NCBI GenBank assembly: GCA_028274465.1
Contig: CM051456.1
Span: forward strand, 8,371,545-8,435,544
Direction of reading: 5' to 3'
Source: Plantago ovata
Lineage: Eukaryota; Streptophyta; Magnoliopsida; Lamiales; Plantaginaceae
DNA length: 64,000 bases
Below the pieces are notes generated by a model. The model was given only the letters and a program-made list of their open reading frames with translations. It did not search any database and had not been told where the DNA came from. Both the position numbers and the translations under genes were made by a program. This document shows, piece after piece, positions 32,640-42,300 of this stretch (within the stretch, counting starts at the first letter, position 1; every line of letters starts with the position of its first letter).

Positions 32640-34052
32640 ATGTCTTCATCATCTTCATCATCTTCATCCACCGATAGCTTCCTCCAAAACTTTACTGCAG
32701 AAATCTACCCAGAATTCTACCCACAATTCAACCAACAATTCAATGATGGTGGTTCGTCCTCGAACTACAAAGTAATGGAAAAGCAGTTCATCCAAAACTT
32801 GCCAAGCATGATAGAACAATCCATGCAGTATGAAGAACGATCAAAGAAGCCACAAAAAGAAAAGAAGAAACGTGCGTACATTGATAGGAGTAGAGTGCAA
32901 CGGGGAGTGCAATTGTACGATGACTACTTTGCTCCAAGAGCTACCTACGCAAACCAATTCAGACGGAGGTTCCAAATGAGGAGGGAATTGTTCGACAGAG
33001 TGATGGCCGGTGTGATGGAGACGGACACCTACTTCCACAACAGCGTCAATGCGGCTGGTACACCGAGTTTAACCCCTTACCAAAAGTTTACCGCAGTCAT
33101 GAAAATGATAGCCTATGGGCTTTGCGCAGACGGGGTTGATGAGTATTGCAGAATGGGTGAAAGCACGGCTATTAAATGTCTTAATCGATTCTGTATCGCA
33201 GTCGTACAACGCTTTGGCCTGGAGTACATGCGGAAGCCTACTGAAAATGATTTGAGAAGGCTTCTTGCAATCAACGCAAGTAGAGGCTTCCCCGGGATGA
33301 TTGGAAGTGTCGATTGTATGCACTGGGAGTGGAAGAATTGTCCAAAGGCGTGGGCCGGTCAATTTCAAGGCAGGAGCGGAAAGCCCACTCTTATTCTCGA
33401 AGCTGTTGCTTCCCAAGATACTTGGATCTGGCATTCATTCTTTGGACTTTCTGGAAAATTCAATGATAAGACGGTGCTCGAACGATCACATTTGTTCGAC
33501 GATCTCCTCAACGGTGTGTCACCTGACGTGCGCTTTCATATCAATGGTCGTGAGTATAACATGCCTTACTACCTAGTCGATGGCATCTACCCAAATTGGG
33601 CAACATTCGTACCTGCCGTTCCCAATCCTACGACTCACAAACTACAGAAGTTCAACACGCGCCAAGAATCTTGCCGGAAAGATGTGGAACGTGCTTTTGG
33701 AGTTATACAAGCTCGGTTTCATATTATCAAGCATCCGGCCCTTCCACATAGCAGGCTACAACTCCAACAGATAATGGATTGTTGCATCGTTCTTCACAAC
33801 ATGATAGTCGAGGATGAGCGTGACAATTACTTAAACTACGACCAAGCAATCGAAGACTGGCTTAAGGAATGCGCCGAAGGCAACTTGCAGTACAATGAAG
33901 ACATCCTTAGGGACGTGACAATCACAACACGTCCATCTGTTCTGAATGATTTTGTTGATTACAGGAAGAATCAAAGAATGATGGAGAGTTACATCCAGCA
34001 TGACGCACTCAAACATGACTTGATTGAACACATTTGGAGGATGAGGCCTTAG
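32640..34052 (+). CDS. PIF/Harbinger transposase (DDE superfamily, HARBI1-like)
   Basis: Uninterrupted 470-residue transposase. After a Ser-rich start it has the N-terminal helix-turn-helix region (YQKFTAVMKMIAYG...MGESTAIKCLNRF) and the DDE_4 catalytic domain. The catalytic triad is visible as Asp in GSVDCMHWEWKNCPKAW, Asp in YYLVDGIYPNW and Glu in RKDVERAFGVIQARF. DVERAFGVIQARF and CCIVLHNMIVEDERD are family hallmarks. Known members cut at the TIRs and insert into TTA/TAA. No stop or frameshift was seen, so the gene could still be active in trans, although its own ORF1 partner is broken here. Confidence 0.95.
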   Translation: MSSSSSSSSSTDSFLQNFTAEIYPEFYPQFNQQFNDGGSSSNYKVMEKQFIQNLPSMIEQSMQYEERSKKPQKEKKKRAYIDRSRVQRGVQLYDDYFAPRATYANQFRRRFQMRRELFDRVMAGVMETDTYFHNSVNAAGTPSLTPYQKFTAVMKMIAYGLCADGVDEYCRMGESTAIKCLNRFCIAVVQRFGLEYMRKPTENDLRRLLAINASRGFPGMIGSVDCMHWEWKNCPKAWAGQFQGRSGKPTLILEAVASQDTWIWHSFFGLSGKFNDKTVLERSHLFDDLLNGVSPDVRFHINGREYNMPYYLVDGIYPNWATFVPAVPNPTTHKLQKFNTRQESCRKDVERAFGVIQARFHIIKHPALPHSRLQLQQIMDCCIVLHNMIVEDERDNYLNYDQAIEDWLKECAEGNLQYNEDILRDVTITTRPSVLNDFVDYRKNQRMMESYIQHDALKHDLIEHIWRMRP

Positions 34053-34272
34053 TTTCCATTAGAATGTTGTTTGCATTTTCAATTGTTTCAGTTGTTTGTT
34101 TTCAGTTTCAGTTGTTTGTTTCAATCTTTTGTTTTCAATTAAGCAGAACTTGTTGTAATATTGTGTGTTTCAAATTCGGTACAACTTAATGTAATATATT
34201 CGTGATTTTCATCTATAAACTTGATTTCGTATGAAATTCTTTACAAACAATCTTTCTTTTCTTTACCTGAAC

Positions 34273-34306
<34 letters not shown>

Positions 34307-34315
34307 ACGTGGCAG

Positions 34316-34407
34316 GCCTTAAACTGACCTTAGCCGCGTTTAAGCAGTCACTGATGCAGACGAAAACTGCTTAAACGCGGCTAAGGCCAGTTTAAGGCCT
34401 TAAACTG
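34316..34407. repeat. large inverted repeat at the Harbinger right end
   Basis: GGCCTTAAACTGACCTTAGC... is followed after a short loop by its near-perfect reverse complement ending CCAGTTTAAGGCC, making arms of about 35 bases. A third partial copy (GGCCTTAAACTGGCCTTAGCC) follows, then the terminal repeat. Confidence 0.85.
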
Positions 34408-34442
34408 GCCTTAGCCTTAAACCACTGATGCGGGTGGTCTTA

Positions 34443-35487
34443 ATAAAGACGTGGTGGACCGTGGACACTTGTTACAACTTACAAGTATATATATATATTT
34501 GTGTTATTTGCACCACGTGATTCATAACTATTATGATCCATCACTGCAAGTTGAAGACTCTTGCATTGTTACAGGACAGGAACATAACTGATAAAAATGG
34601 GATTCATAAGGTATAACCAAGTGATAATTGATAATGGTGTTGTAGCAGCGAAAGAGAGAGATTGGGGTTAGATATAATTTCAGATCATCCTTGGAGCGAA
34701 GGAAGCCTACCTGTATATTCTGCTTTATCTTTATCTTTGTAGGCGTATTTAATCGGAGTAATAAAGTGATAAATGAACGGTATAAGCGTATTTAATTGGA
34801 ATTATAATACGGTAAATGAGTAGTGTAAGATTATGTACTTTTTTAAATAAAACAAATAAAAAAAGATAAAAATGTACTCTTTTATCATATGAAATTTACC
34901 TTATATATTTAGAAATGTGAAGCTTAAGAATACTCTGTCACAAATCTAATAAACTTTAGTCACGCGAATCCTGGCAATTGAAATATTAGATAATCTATCT
35001 TCAACACAAATAATTGAGTGGTTAACGAGTCACATGATTACTGGAGTAATATAATTTAATTCTTCCAAATTCATTAGTACTACTATTAAGTTTTTCTAGA
35101 TTGAGTTTTACTTCAGTTGGTTCTGGAAAGATACAGTAGATCCAATTAAGATTGCAAGAAGTAAATTTAGACTATTTTGTTCACCTGAAAGAAGAGATGT
35201 GAACTGAACTGACTCAATTTATTCATTTGTACTATAATGAAAAAAAATAAAAATGAAAGGATCCGAAAACTTAATCTCTTCGAATCATAATAATCAGTAA
35301 TTGTACAACTTCATAAAGGACCGTACATGCACTTTTGATCACATTGGACCACTATAGTTAATAAGAGCATTCTTTTCTACTCGGTCCATAATAATAACGA
35401 TTTTACAAATATATAAGAGTAACTAATTTGTTCCAACCAGATGCAGAAACTAAGCTTTCCCCTGCTTTGCTGCACAGAGATATCCGT
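34443..35487. other. ODD5 distal promoter and ODD6 3' flank
   Basis: Holds the CACGTG box that belonged to the ODD5 promoter (34514-34519). A block at about 35310-35400 (cacttttgatcacattgga ... gagcattcttttcta) matches about 39105-39165 next to DPE1. No gene is seen. Confidence 0.6.
34514..34519 (-). promoter_or_regulatory. G-box displaced from ODD5
   Basis: CACGTG in the same ACCACGTGATT context as ODD3. Without the Harbinger insertion it would lie about 219 bases before the ODD5 start; it is now about 4 kb away. Confidence 0.55.
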
Positions 35488-36961
35488 CTAAATTTTCATC
35501 GTATCGACATATGATTTCCCGTCAAGCTTCCTCGCAAACAGTCCCTTGAAATAGTCTACGGTGCTAATCCTTCGAAATTTTGCTGGAGTTTCAGGAGTGA
35601 CAAGGCTTGGTGCAGGACCTAAATCACCATCCAGTTTCGGGTTGAGAAACGTGGCGATTGAAAGCCGCTCCTTTTTGGAATTCACGGTAGCTCTGTGCTC
35701 AATGCTTCTATAAACACCATTTGTTACCATCTGTAAGCAAAGAAAGTATTTGCAATCACTTCACTGATAGTAAGCTAATAAAATTAGACTGATGATTTAT
35801 CAGAAAAGAAAAAAGAAAAAGAAGTTATTTGCAAATAACATTTCCATAAACCATTACCTCCAAAATATCTCCAATATTGATGACAAATGCATTTGGGAGT
35901 GGAGAAACAGGAATCCAGAACCCATCTTTTCTAATTTGGAGACCTTCCATTTCATTTACTTGCATGAGAATTGTGATGCCAACAGAATCCGAGTGAGGAC
36001 AGAGACCGGTAACAAGCTCAGGCTGGGGACACGGAGGATAGTAATTCATTCTCAGAGCCTGCATCCCTTCTTCAAAAAGAGTTTTCATGTCTTCCTCTTT
36101 CATTTGTAAAGCCTTAGCCATTAGCTTCAGAATCTTCATTGCCAGAATCTTCAGTTCTGCTGCATATGATTCTATTGCATCCCTGCAAAGCCAAAATATA
36201 TACTATAAAACTCAATGTGTGTAAATATTATCATATACTAATGTTTACTTCATATGATGCGCAAAAAAACGAAGAAAAAAAAAACCACACTTAGATATAA
36301 TAATTGACATCTACTGTGCTCAAACTCAAAACTAACCAAACCTATTTACTGCTTTTTACCCTTTACAAATGATTATTTACCTGAATGAAACAGGAAGCTT
36401 GGGAATTAAGTGAGGCTTTTGCAAAGAAGTTGGCAAGCTGACTGCGTAAAATATGTCTGCCCAATCAAGCTTTTGTTCTTCTGATACTACAAAGGCCTGC
36501 CCATAACCTTCAATGTCACCTGGCTCTTGACTATATTTCTTCTTTTCTTCAGTTGGGAGATTGAAGAATTCTTGAACTTCGAACTTCATTTTCTCCACCA
36601 CTGCAGAGTCTACACCATGGTTGATCAGCTGCACAAATTAGCCAACAAACTATGTAAGTGAAGTACTTGACCACGCAGCATATTTTTTGAATTCTATGCA
36701 TGTACATACCTGGAAAAATCCCCATTCTTGGCATGCATTATGCAGCTTATCAAGCTCCGTATCCATTGAATCTCCATTGAGGAGCATTTTCATATCGAGG
36801 ATAGGAACTTGGGACAATGAGGAGCGACAGGAGACTCTGATAGAATCACGATCAGGGCGCACATACCGCGGCGGAACGGTGGATGACACATTCTTGGCCA
36901 AATCTTGAACAATAGGCACCTTGATAGAACTGCGTAATTTTGTTAATTGTGGTGGTTCCAT
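35488..36961 (-). CDS. ODD6: SRG1-like 2-oxoglutarate/Fe(II)-dependent dioxygenase
   Basis: Four exons, minus strand: 36961-36710, 36628-36381, 36182-35858 and 35730-35488. They give 355 residues with no break. Motifs are [34 protein letters not shown] (HxD ligands), IEHRATVN (third ligand) and ERLSIATF (RxS). VGIT in place of VGLT and AKNVSS for AKDVSS in exon 1 are its only notable departures. A TATATAAG box lies about 65 bases before the ATG and a CACGTG box 239 bases before it. It is the array member nearest to DPE1, and its upstream region plus the DPE1 last exon is the source or sister of the duplicated segment at ODD4. Substrate unknown. Confidence 0.9.
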
Positions 36962-37022
36962 ATTTATTTCCTGGCCTGCTTCAGCTAACCTCCCTAATTT
37001 CTACTTCCAACTTTTTTTACCT

Positions 37023-37030
37023 CTTATATA
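37023..37030 (-). promoter_or_regulatory. TATA box of ODD6
   Basis: TATATAAG on the minus strand, about 65 bases before the ODD6 start codon. Confidence 0.55.
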
Positions 37031-37199
37031 GAGCTGCCTAAGAATTAAGATATTAATTGTGGTTCCATACGGTATGTAATCTGCTAAAACTTTGTCAACT
37101 CTACTATATACAGTATGGAGACTTGGTGGACACAAGTTAGATTTGAATTTGAGATTTCTAGAAATATGAAGAAGCCAAATATAGTTTTGGATTTGACAC

Positions 37200-37205
37200 C
37201 ACGTG
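37200..37205 (-). promoter_or_regulatory. G-box upstream of ODD6
   Basis: CACGTG in the context ACACCACGTGAATTA, followed by ATTATCCAAGTCC. The latter also occurs upstream of ODD4 in slightly altered form (ATTATCCAAGATTCCAAGTCC). Confidence 0.55.
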
Positions 37206-37380
37206 AATTACATTATCCAAGTCCCTTTCCAGAAATCTTCTCAATCAGTTTATATCCTTTAAGCAAAATCTGGCACTGTACTGGACAGAAGCTGTCTTTT
37301 CTATGCTTTATGCATCTAATTACGTAAAAACTTTTGCTTTTAATGGATTTTTCTATCCATACATTTGGCATAATAACAAC

Positions 37381-38225
37381 GGCTAAATTGAAATGCAGTA
37401 CATGTTTGTGATTTTTTTATGCATAAACTTAGCAGATTTGTTTCACATATTATGTCAGTGCAACAGTATGTAATCACATAGTCCATCCCAAACTGATGGC
37501 CCAAGTAATAGCCCTAATATTGATCCCCTTTTTTATTTTCAAAAATTCTTTGTGCTTGAGCAAATATCTTTGCCCACCGGAATAGTATGTGCGTGCGTAC
37601 CCATTCCATCTCGCCGGAATGAAATGCCCGAATGGTATTTACCCGGTTACTCATCCCAAACAAAACACCCATTGGGCAAGCCGGACTGTGATGGCGGTCG
37701 GTGGCGGTCGAGTTGAGGTGGAGGTGGAGCTGTGGTGGTTGCCGGTTGGGTCTTTGGGAGGTGAAGGCCAAAGAGTAAGGAAAGAGAAAGGAAGAAGGTT
37801 AGGGATGAAGATATACAGTAGAAGTAGAGCCAAACCTTTTGGGCATCTTGTACTATTCATCACAGTTGTTTTATTATAGCTTCCATAGGCTTTTCAGCCT
37901 AGTTCATAGCCTTTTGTACTGAGAATGGGTGTCACAAAAATATAATCCATTAGATTCTCCGATTTGACTTTTTAGTTCTTCAAATTTCAACTTTACTATT
38001 GATTACTATTAAAAATTAAATTATGATATTAAAATGTTTAACGAAATTATATCGTATCTATATTTTTATAATATAATTTCGTTAAACATTTTACTATCAT
38101 AGTTTAAGAGTAATCGAAAGTTAAAGTTGAAATTCGTTGATCTAAAAAGTCAAAATGGATAATTTATAACGGTGAGTACATATTTTGTGCAAATGTTTTG
38201 CCAAAAAATTGGAAACGACGGACCC
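37381..38225. mobile_element. 845-bp insertion with a 10-bp target duplication, class unknown
   Basis: TAATAACAAC stands on both sides (37371-37380 and 38226-38235). The uninterrupted site is visible upstream of ODD1 (CATAATAACAACTTTG near 10325-10340). A 9-10-bp duplication would fit a Mutator-like element, but the ends (GGCTAAATTG and, reverse-complemented, GGGTCCGTCG) share little. The middle (about 37590-37790) is GC-rich and unlike its surroundings, as in a captured gene piece. A fold-back MITE lies inside near its right end. Confidence 0.6.
37945..38160. mobile_element. fold-back MITE-like element
   Basis: The left arm (TTTGACTTTTTAG ... ATTTCAACTTTA ... AAAATGTTTAACGAAATTAT) and the right arm are reverse complements over about 90 bases each, with a short AT loop near 38055-38070. 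There is no coding capacity. Confidence 0.75.
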
Positions 38226-38420
38226 TAATAACAACTTTGTCCATTCCCCCTTAATGTATATCACACGGGGTCCTGTTTTGCATGTGTGGGGATCACTTCA
38301 CTGCGCATCCCACTTGGTAAAACTTTGTCTGATTTTCATTAGCTAACCACCACAAACAATGTTTATACAGTACTATACAAACTACTGCTCATCTATTTCT
38401 CATTTCTCTGAATTCTATAC

Positions 38421-38625
38421 ATTTATTTGTTTGTTAACTTTTTTTGCCGGTTTGATCTTTAATAAATCTTAAATTAAACCGTAAAAATAAAATGTGAAAT
38501 GATATTATGATAGTCTAGTCACTCTATTTTCATAATATAATTTTATTAATTTTTTTTACAGTTTGATTTAAAATTTATCGAAGTCCAAACTAAGCTAAAA
38601 AAAATCAACAAAACAAACATATAAA
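38421..38625. mobile_element. degenerate fold-back element
   Basis: The arms pair as TTTGTTAACTTTTTTTGCCGGTTTG at the left with an inverted TTTGTTTTGTTGATTTTTTTTAGC at the right. Repeated TTTAAATCAAACTGTAAAAA wording points inwards. It is more diverged than the element at 37945. Confidence 0.5.
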
Positions 38626-39387
38626 ATAAAAAAAACACTACCACATTAAGTTTACTTCCTTATTCTGCAATTTATTGTACGTTACGGTCTACTGTTCCCC
38701 AAAGTTTTTCAATCCGCTCTTAGTAGTTGGTGGATTTTATTTGATTTGCACATGCAATGATTGTATTGTTGCACTAAGCTATCGCCAACAATATTCAAAA
38801 GTACAAGAAATGTGAAATATAAGAATATTTCAATGTCCCAAATCAAAAGGTTGGATAGCATTCCAGCAATTAAATCTACTATATAAAATCCATCTACGCG
38901 TGATAAAACTTAGATCAAATAACTACACAAATTCAGATTACAAAAACGAGGTGCAGTTTGCATTGCTGAAGCAGAGAAGTGAATTTATCAGGGAATCAGG
39001 TTCATAAAAACAGTGTCATAAAGAACATTGTAATGATGTAACCAAATGATTCAAGCTTGAAGAATTTATTCAATAATAACAATTGTATGTCATTAACGGC
39101 ACAGGCACTTTTGAATCACATTGAATACTAGTAGTTACGGAGTACTGAGCATTCTTTTCTATAACGAATCTAACGGTTCATGAAAACAATTTACATAATA
39201 ACAGTAATAACCTTAGACAAAAGGTTCCGAAAATTATTCAAATGTCTTAACTATTAATGCTCGTAATCCTACTTAAGCTCAGCCCCAAATCACTCTTGAC
39301 ATGTTTTACGTCCAAACAAACTTAGGGTGCCGCATCATCTTATTACACAGCAATGAAAGTCAAGTACCTGGTTTTCTTTGTGGGCTC

Positions 39388-42300
39388 TTATAGTCGTCCA
39401 TGCATCTCTAGCATATCTCTAAGTTTCTTTGCTTCTGTTTTCATGCTGCCAAAGTCATTGGAGTCTGATATCCTCCAGCTCCAATTTCCGAACTGCCAAA
39501 AAAAGAACAAACTTATCAAAGCCTATCAATACAGCTTGTATGATTACGTTCCTCTTGTGCATCAAGACAAACTTTTGCAGCCTTCGAAGGTAAAAAGGTA
39601 AATGTGGTTTTGGACTTTGAGGAGCTTACTTCTAGCATGACCACACATTGCAGCAACTTACAACTACACTCGGAATGCAGATCAGAAAGCTTTTATGTTG
39701 CATACATGTATGGATTTTAAAATTATAAGCAGTAGCAAATATAGAAGACACCAATGAGCAAAATCTACAGAAAGAATGGAAATACTAAGCATATGAATTA
39801 ATGTATCCACGTGTCCAAGTAAAAATTTAGAATGTGATCAGAAGTATTAATCAAGCAATAACATAATTAATATCCAGTGAGCAGAGTAAAATGTTCGCAC
39901 TAGCTCAATAATTTTTTTGTCATGCCAAAATGCAATGCGTTTAATGGAGTAGTAGCCTAGTAAGTCTTGCATATCTGCTGACATATATCCAAAGGTCAAT
40001 ATAATCGTACTATCTTCTAATGCCGTGTTATAACTTATAACATCTCTTGCATTGAACTTAATATTGTGGTGGTGGTTATAAAGAAAGAATTTCGGCTGAG
40101 GAGAAGATGAACCAGCTGTACGGGTAACGGAAAAGGCCACCACTATTCGACGAATTTGTATGCTTGAAAAAAGCATTGAATATAGTTATAAACAGACATC
40201 CCAAAAAAAAAATCACTTCGAAAGATCTACACAAGCAGGTAGATTTGATATATGCAAATGGGTGTCTTCACAGAATAAAAGGAGATCAAATGATAATATT
40301 TAAATCCAGCAATCCAAATTCCAATGATCCAAATTAAATTAATTCATGTTAAACACAGATCCAGTTTTATACTTTGAATTTAAACCAGTCAGGCAAGTTA
40401 AGATTCATCCTAGTCCAACAGTGTGCTGCAGGTCTCAGATAATGTCTGAAAGCAAACATGCTAACGCTAACATATTGTGCTGAATTCTGGAGAAACACTG
40501 GAAACACTCCAGTTTGTTGTTTACCCTAGCTTCAAAGTTCTCTATCAATTTTAACTTCTACTTATCCGCTTTATTACAGTAGGCCCCATATTAAATTCCA
40601 AGGATAGGAGAGCCTACAAAGTAAAGCGTTTTCAATTATCTGGAACCATTACCTGAGTCGCTGGAACATTCATTCTAGCTGAACTTCCTAACCCAAGTAT
40701 ATCCTGCATGGGTATGATTGCAGTTTCTGCTACTGAAGAAAGTGCGGCCTGGATTATGCCCCACGAGATATCCTCCTCAACAACGTAACCAAGATATCTT
40801 TTCACCTAATACAGAAAATAAAGGAATAAGATTTGTATCAAATTTCTATGTAATTCCAATATTCACCATATTTTAGGAAGTCTCCAAAGGAGGATTTCAC
40901 TCATACCATAGATTTCTCTTCTTGTGGCAACGCATCCCACCATCCTCGAATCTGAATGATAAAAATTATCAATTGTGTTAATTTGGTAGTTTCTTTCACC
41001 GAGTACCCCAAAGCTTAACGACTACAATTATACAATACTAATACTAATACTTTACCATGAACAAAACTGGGATAGAAATGGAAAAATAATAGTTAAAGAC
41101 ATGAATCTGACAAGCAAGATTCACTACTTATAATTCCACAATGAAACTCCAGCACAGATCACCTACCGTGTCATTGTCATGAGTGCCAGTGTAGACTACT
41201 TGGTTCTTTTCATGATTATGAGGTGTGTGTGGATTCCCAGCATCACTTCCAAAGCCTGAGTACAGCCCGAAAAGAAGACAAAGCAAGGGAAAGGTATCTT
41301 TGTTAAATGCTTACAAGTAAAATGAAAAATAATGAAAGCATGATTTAGTTACCAAATTGGAGGACGGACATCCCAGGTGCTCCAATGTATCGCCTAAGTT
41401 GCACCACATCTTCAGTAATCACACCCTAGCATTCCAATGGAAGAGAGCTTTAGCAATATAACAGAAACTAGAATTTAGGGTGGAAAAGTTGACAAAAGTG
41501 AAGTGTGGAGAAAAGAATTTTCAGAGTAATACTTATTCAGTTTTGGGATACAAAGCTACCAATGAGTGATGTGTAACCTAGTATACAACTTTGGTGAAAG
41601 ACAGCAACCAACAACGGACTAGTAGCAAACAGTTAATACATAAAGCTTTAGAACCATATCCTCCAAACCAGAAGGAATTGAGAATCAGCAGGGAATGAAA
41701 GAAAGGCATAGAAATTTAGGACAGGGAGAGTGAGGGACTGTAAATTAACATGGGACAAAGACCTCAAAACCATCCGGGTTAAACTTACGACAATCCTACA
41801 AAATAATATCTTTCCTTTCCTATACAGAAAGTCTGTTCTAAGTTAATACTTACCAAGTCTTCAGCTATGATATTGATATCTCCAACAGCGCCAAAGATAG
41901 AGTCAAATAAAGATTTTCCAGGTCCCACCTACTGTCAATCAGAACAGCCTTTAGAGAATGTTTTATTATTAGACCTAAAAGGATACATGTGAGAATCTGA
42001 CCTTCCATCGTCCCACCATTGCAACTTTTGCTTCTGCACACAAATGGGTAAACATCTATCATACCCATAATAATGTATATCAAAAGATACACTATTATAA
42101 GAAAGAAAAAGATGAATTTTTCTCACCAGCAGGAACAGCCCAGAAACCAGCAAATCCTCTAAAGTGATCAATCCTGAATTCGTCAAATAGATTCTGTGCA
42201 CGAGTTAAACGTTGTATCCACCATGAAAACCCATCTTTCTCCATGGCCTTCCAATCATATAGAGGGCTTTCCTCCAACCAAAAGATTCAATTCTCAGAAA

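Larger units (their letters stand above)
30649..34439 (+). mobile_element. PIF/Harbinger DNA transposon, near-complete, in the ODD5 promoter
   Basis: 3791-bp element flanked by the 3-bp target duplication TTA (30646-30648 and 34440-34442). Terminal inverted repeats are imperfect: GACTTCCCACATCAGT at the left and, reverse-complemented, GACCACCCGCATCAGT at the right. Both expected genes are present on the plus strand: a Myb/SANT-type ORF1 and a DDE transposase. Long subterminal inverted repeats flank them. The join of the two flanks (GTCAACTCTTA | ATAAAGACGTGGTGGAC) resembles the undisturbed ODD3 promoter near 15030-15070, so the element landed in the ODD5 promoter about 147 bp before the start codon. 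Confidence 0.93.
36962..39387. other. ODD6 upstream region with insertions
   Basis: Contains the ODD6 TATA and G-boxes, an 845-bp insertion (37381-38225), two fold-back AT-rich elements, and blocks shared with the ODD4 upstream region. No gene is seen. Confidence 0.6.

Noticed and set aside
34273-34304. Long A run inside the Harbinger element as a retroposed poly(A) tail
   Set aside because: There is no retroposed sequence before it and no target duplication; a simple homopolymer is enough.
37589-37879. 96-codon frame upstream of ODD6
   Set aside because: It is inside the GC-rich core of an insertion with no recognisable domain; the opposite strand is equally open.
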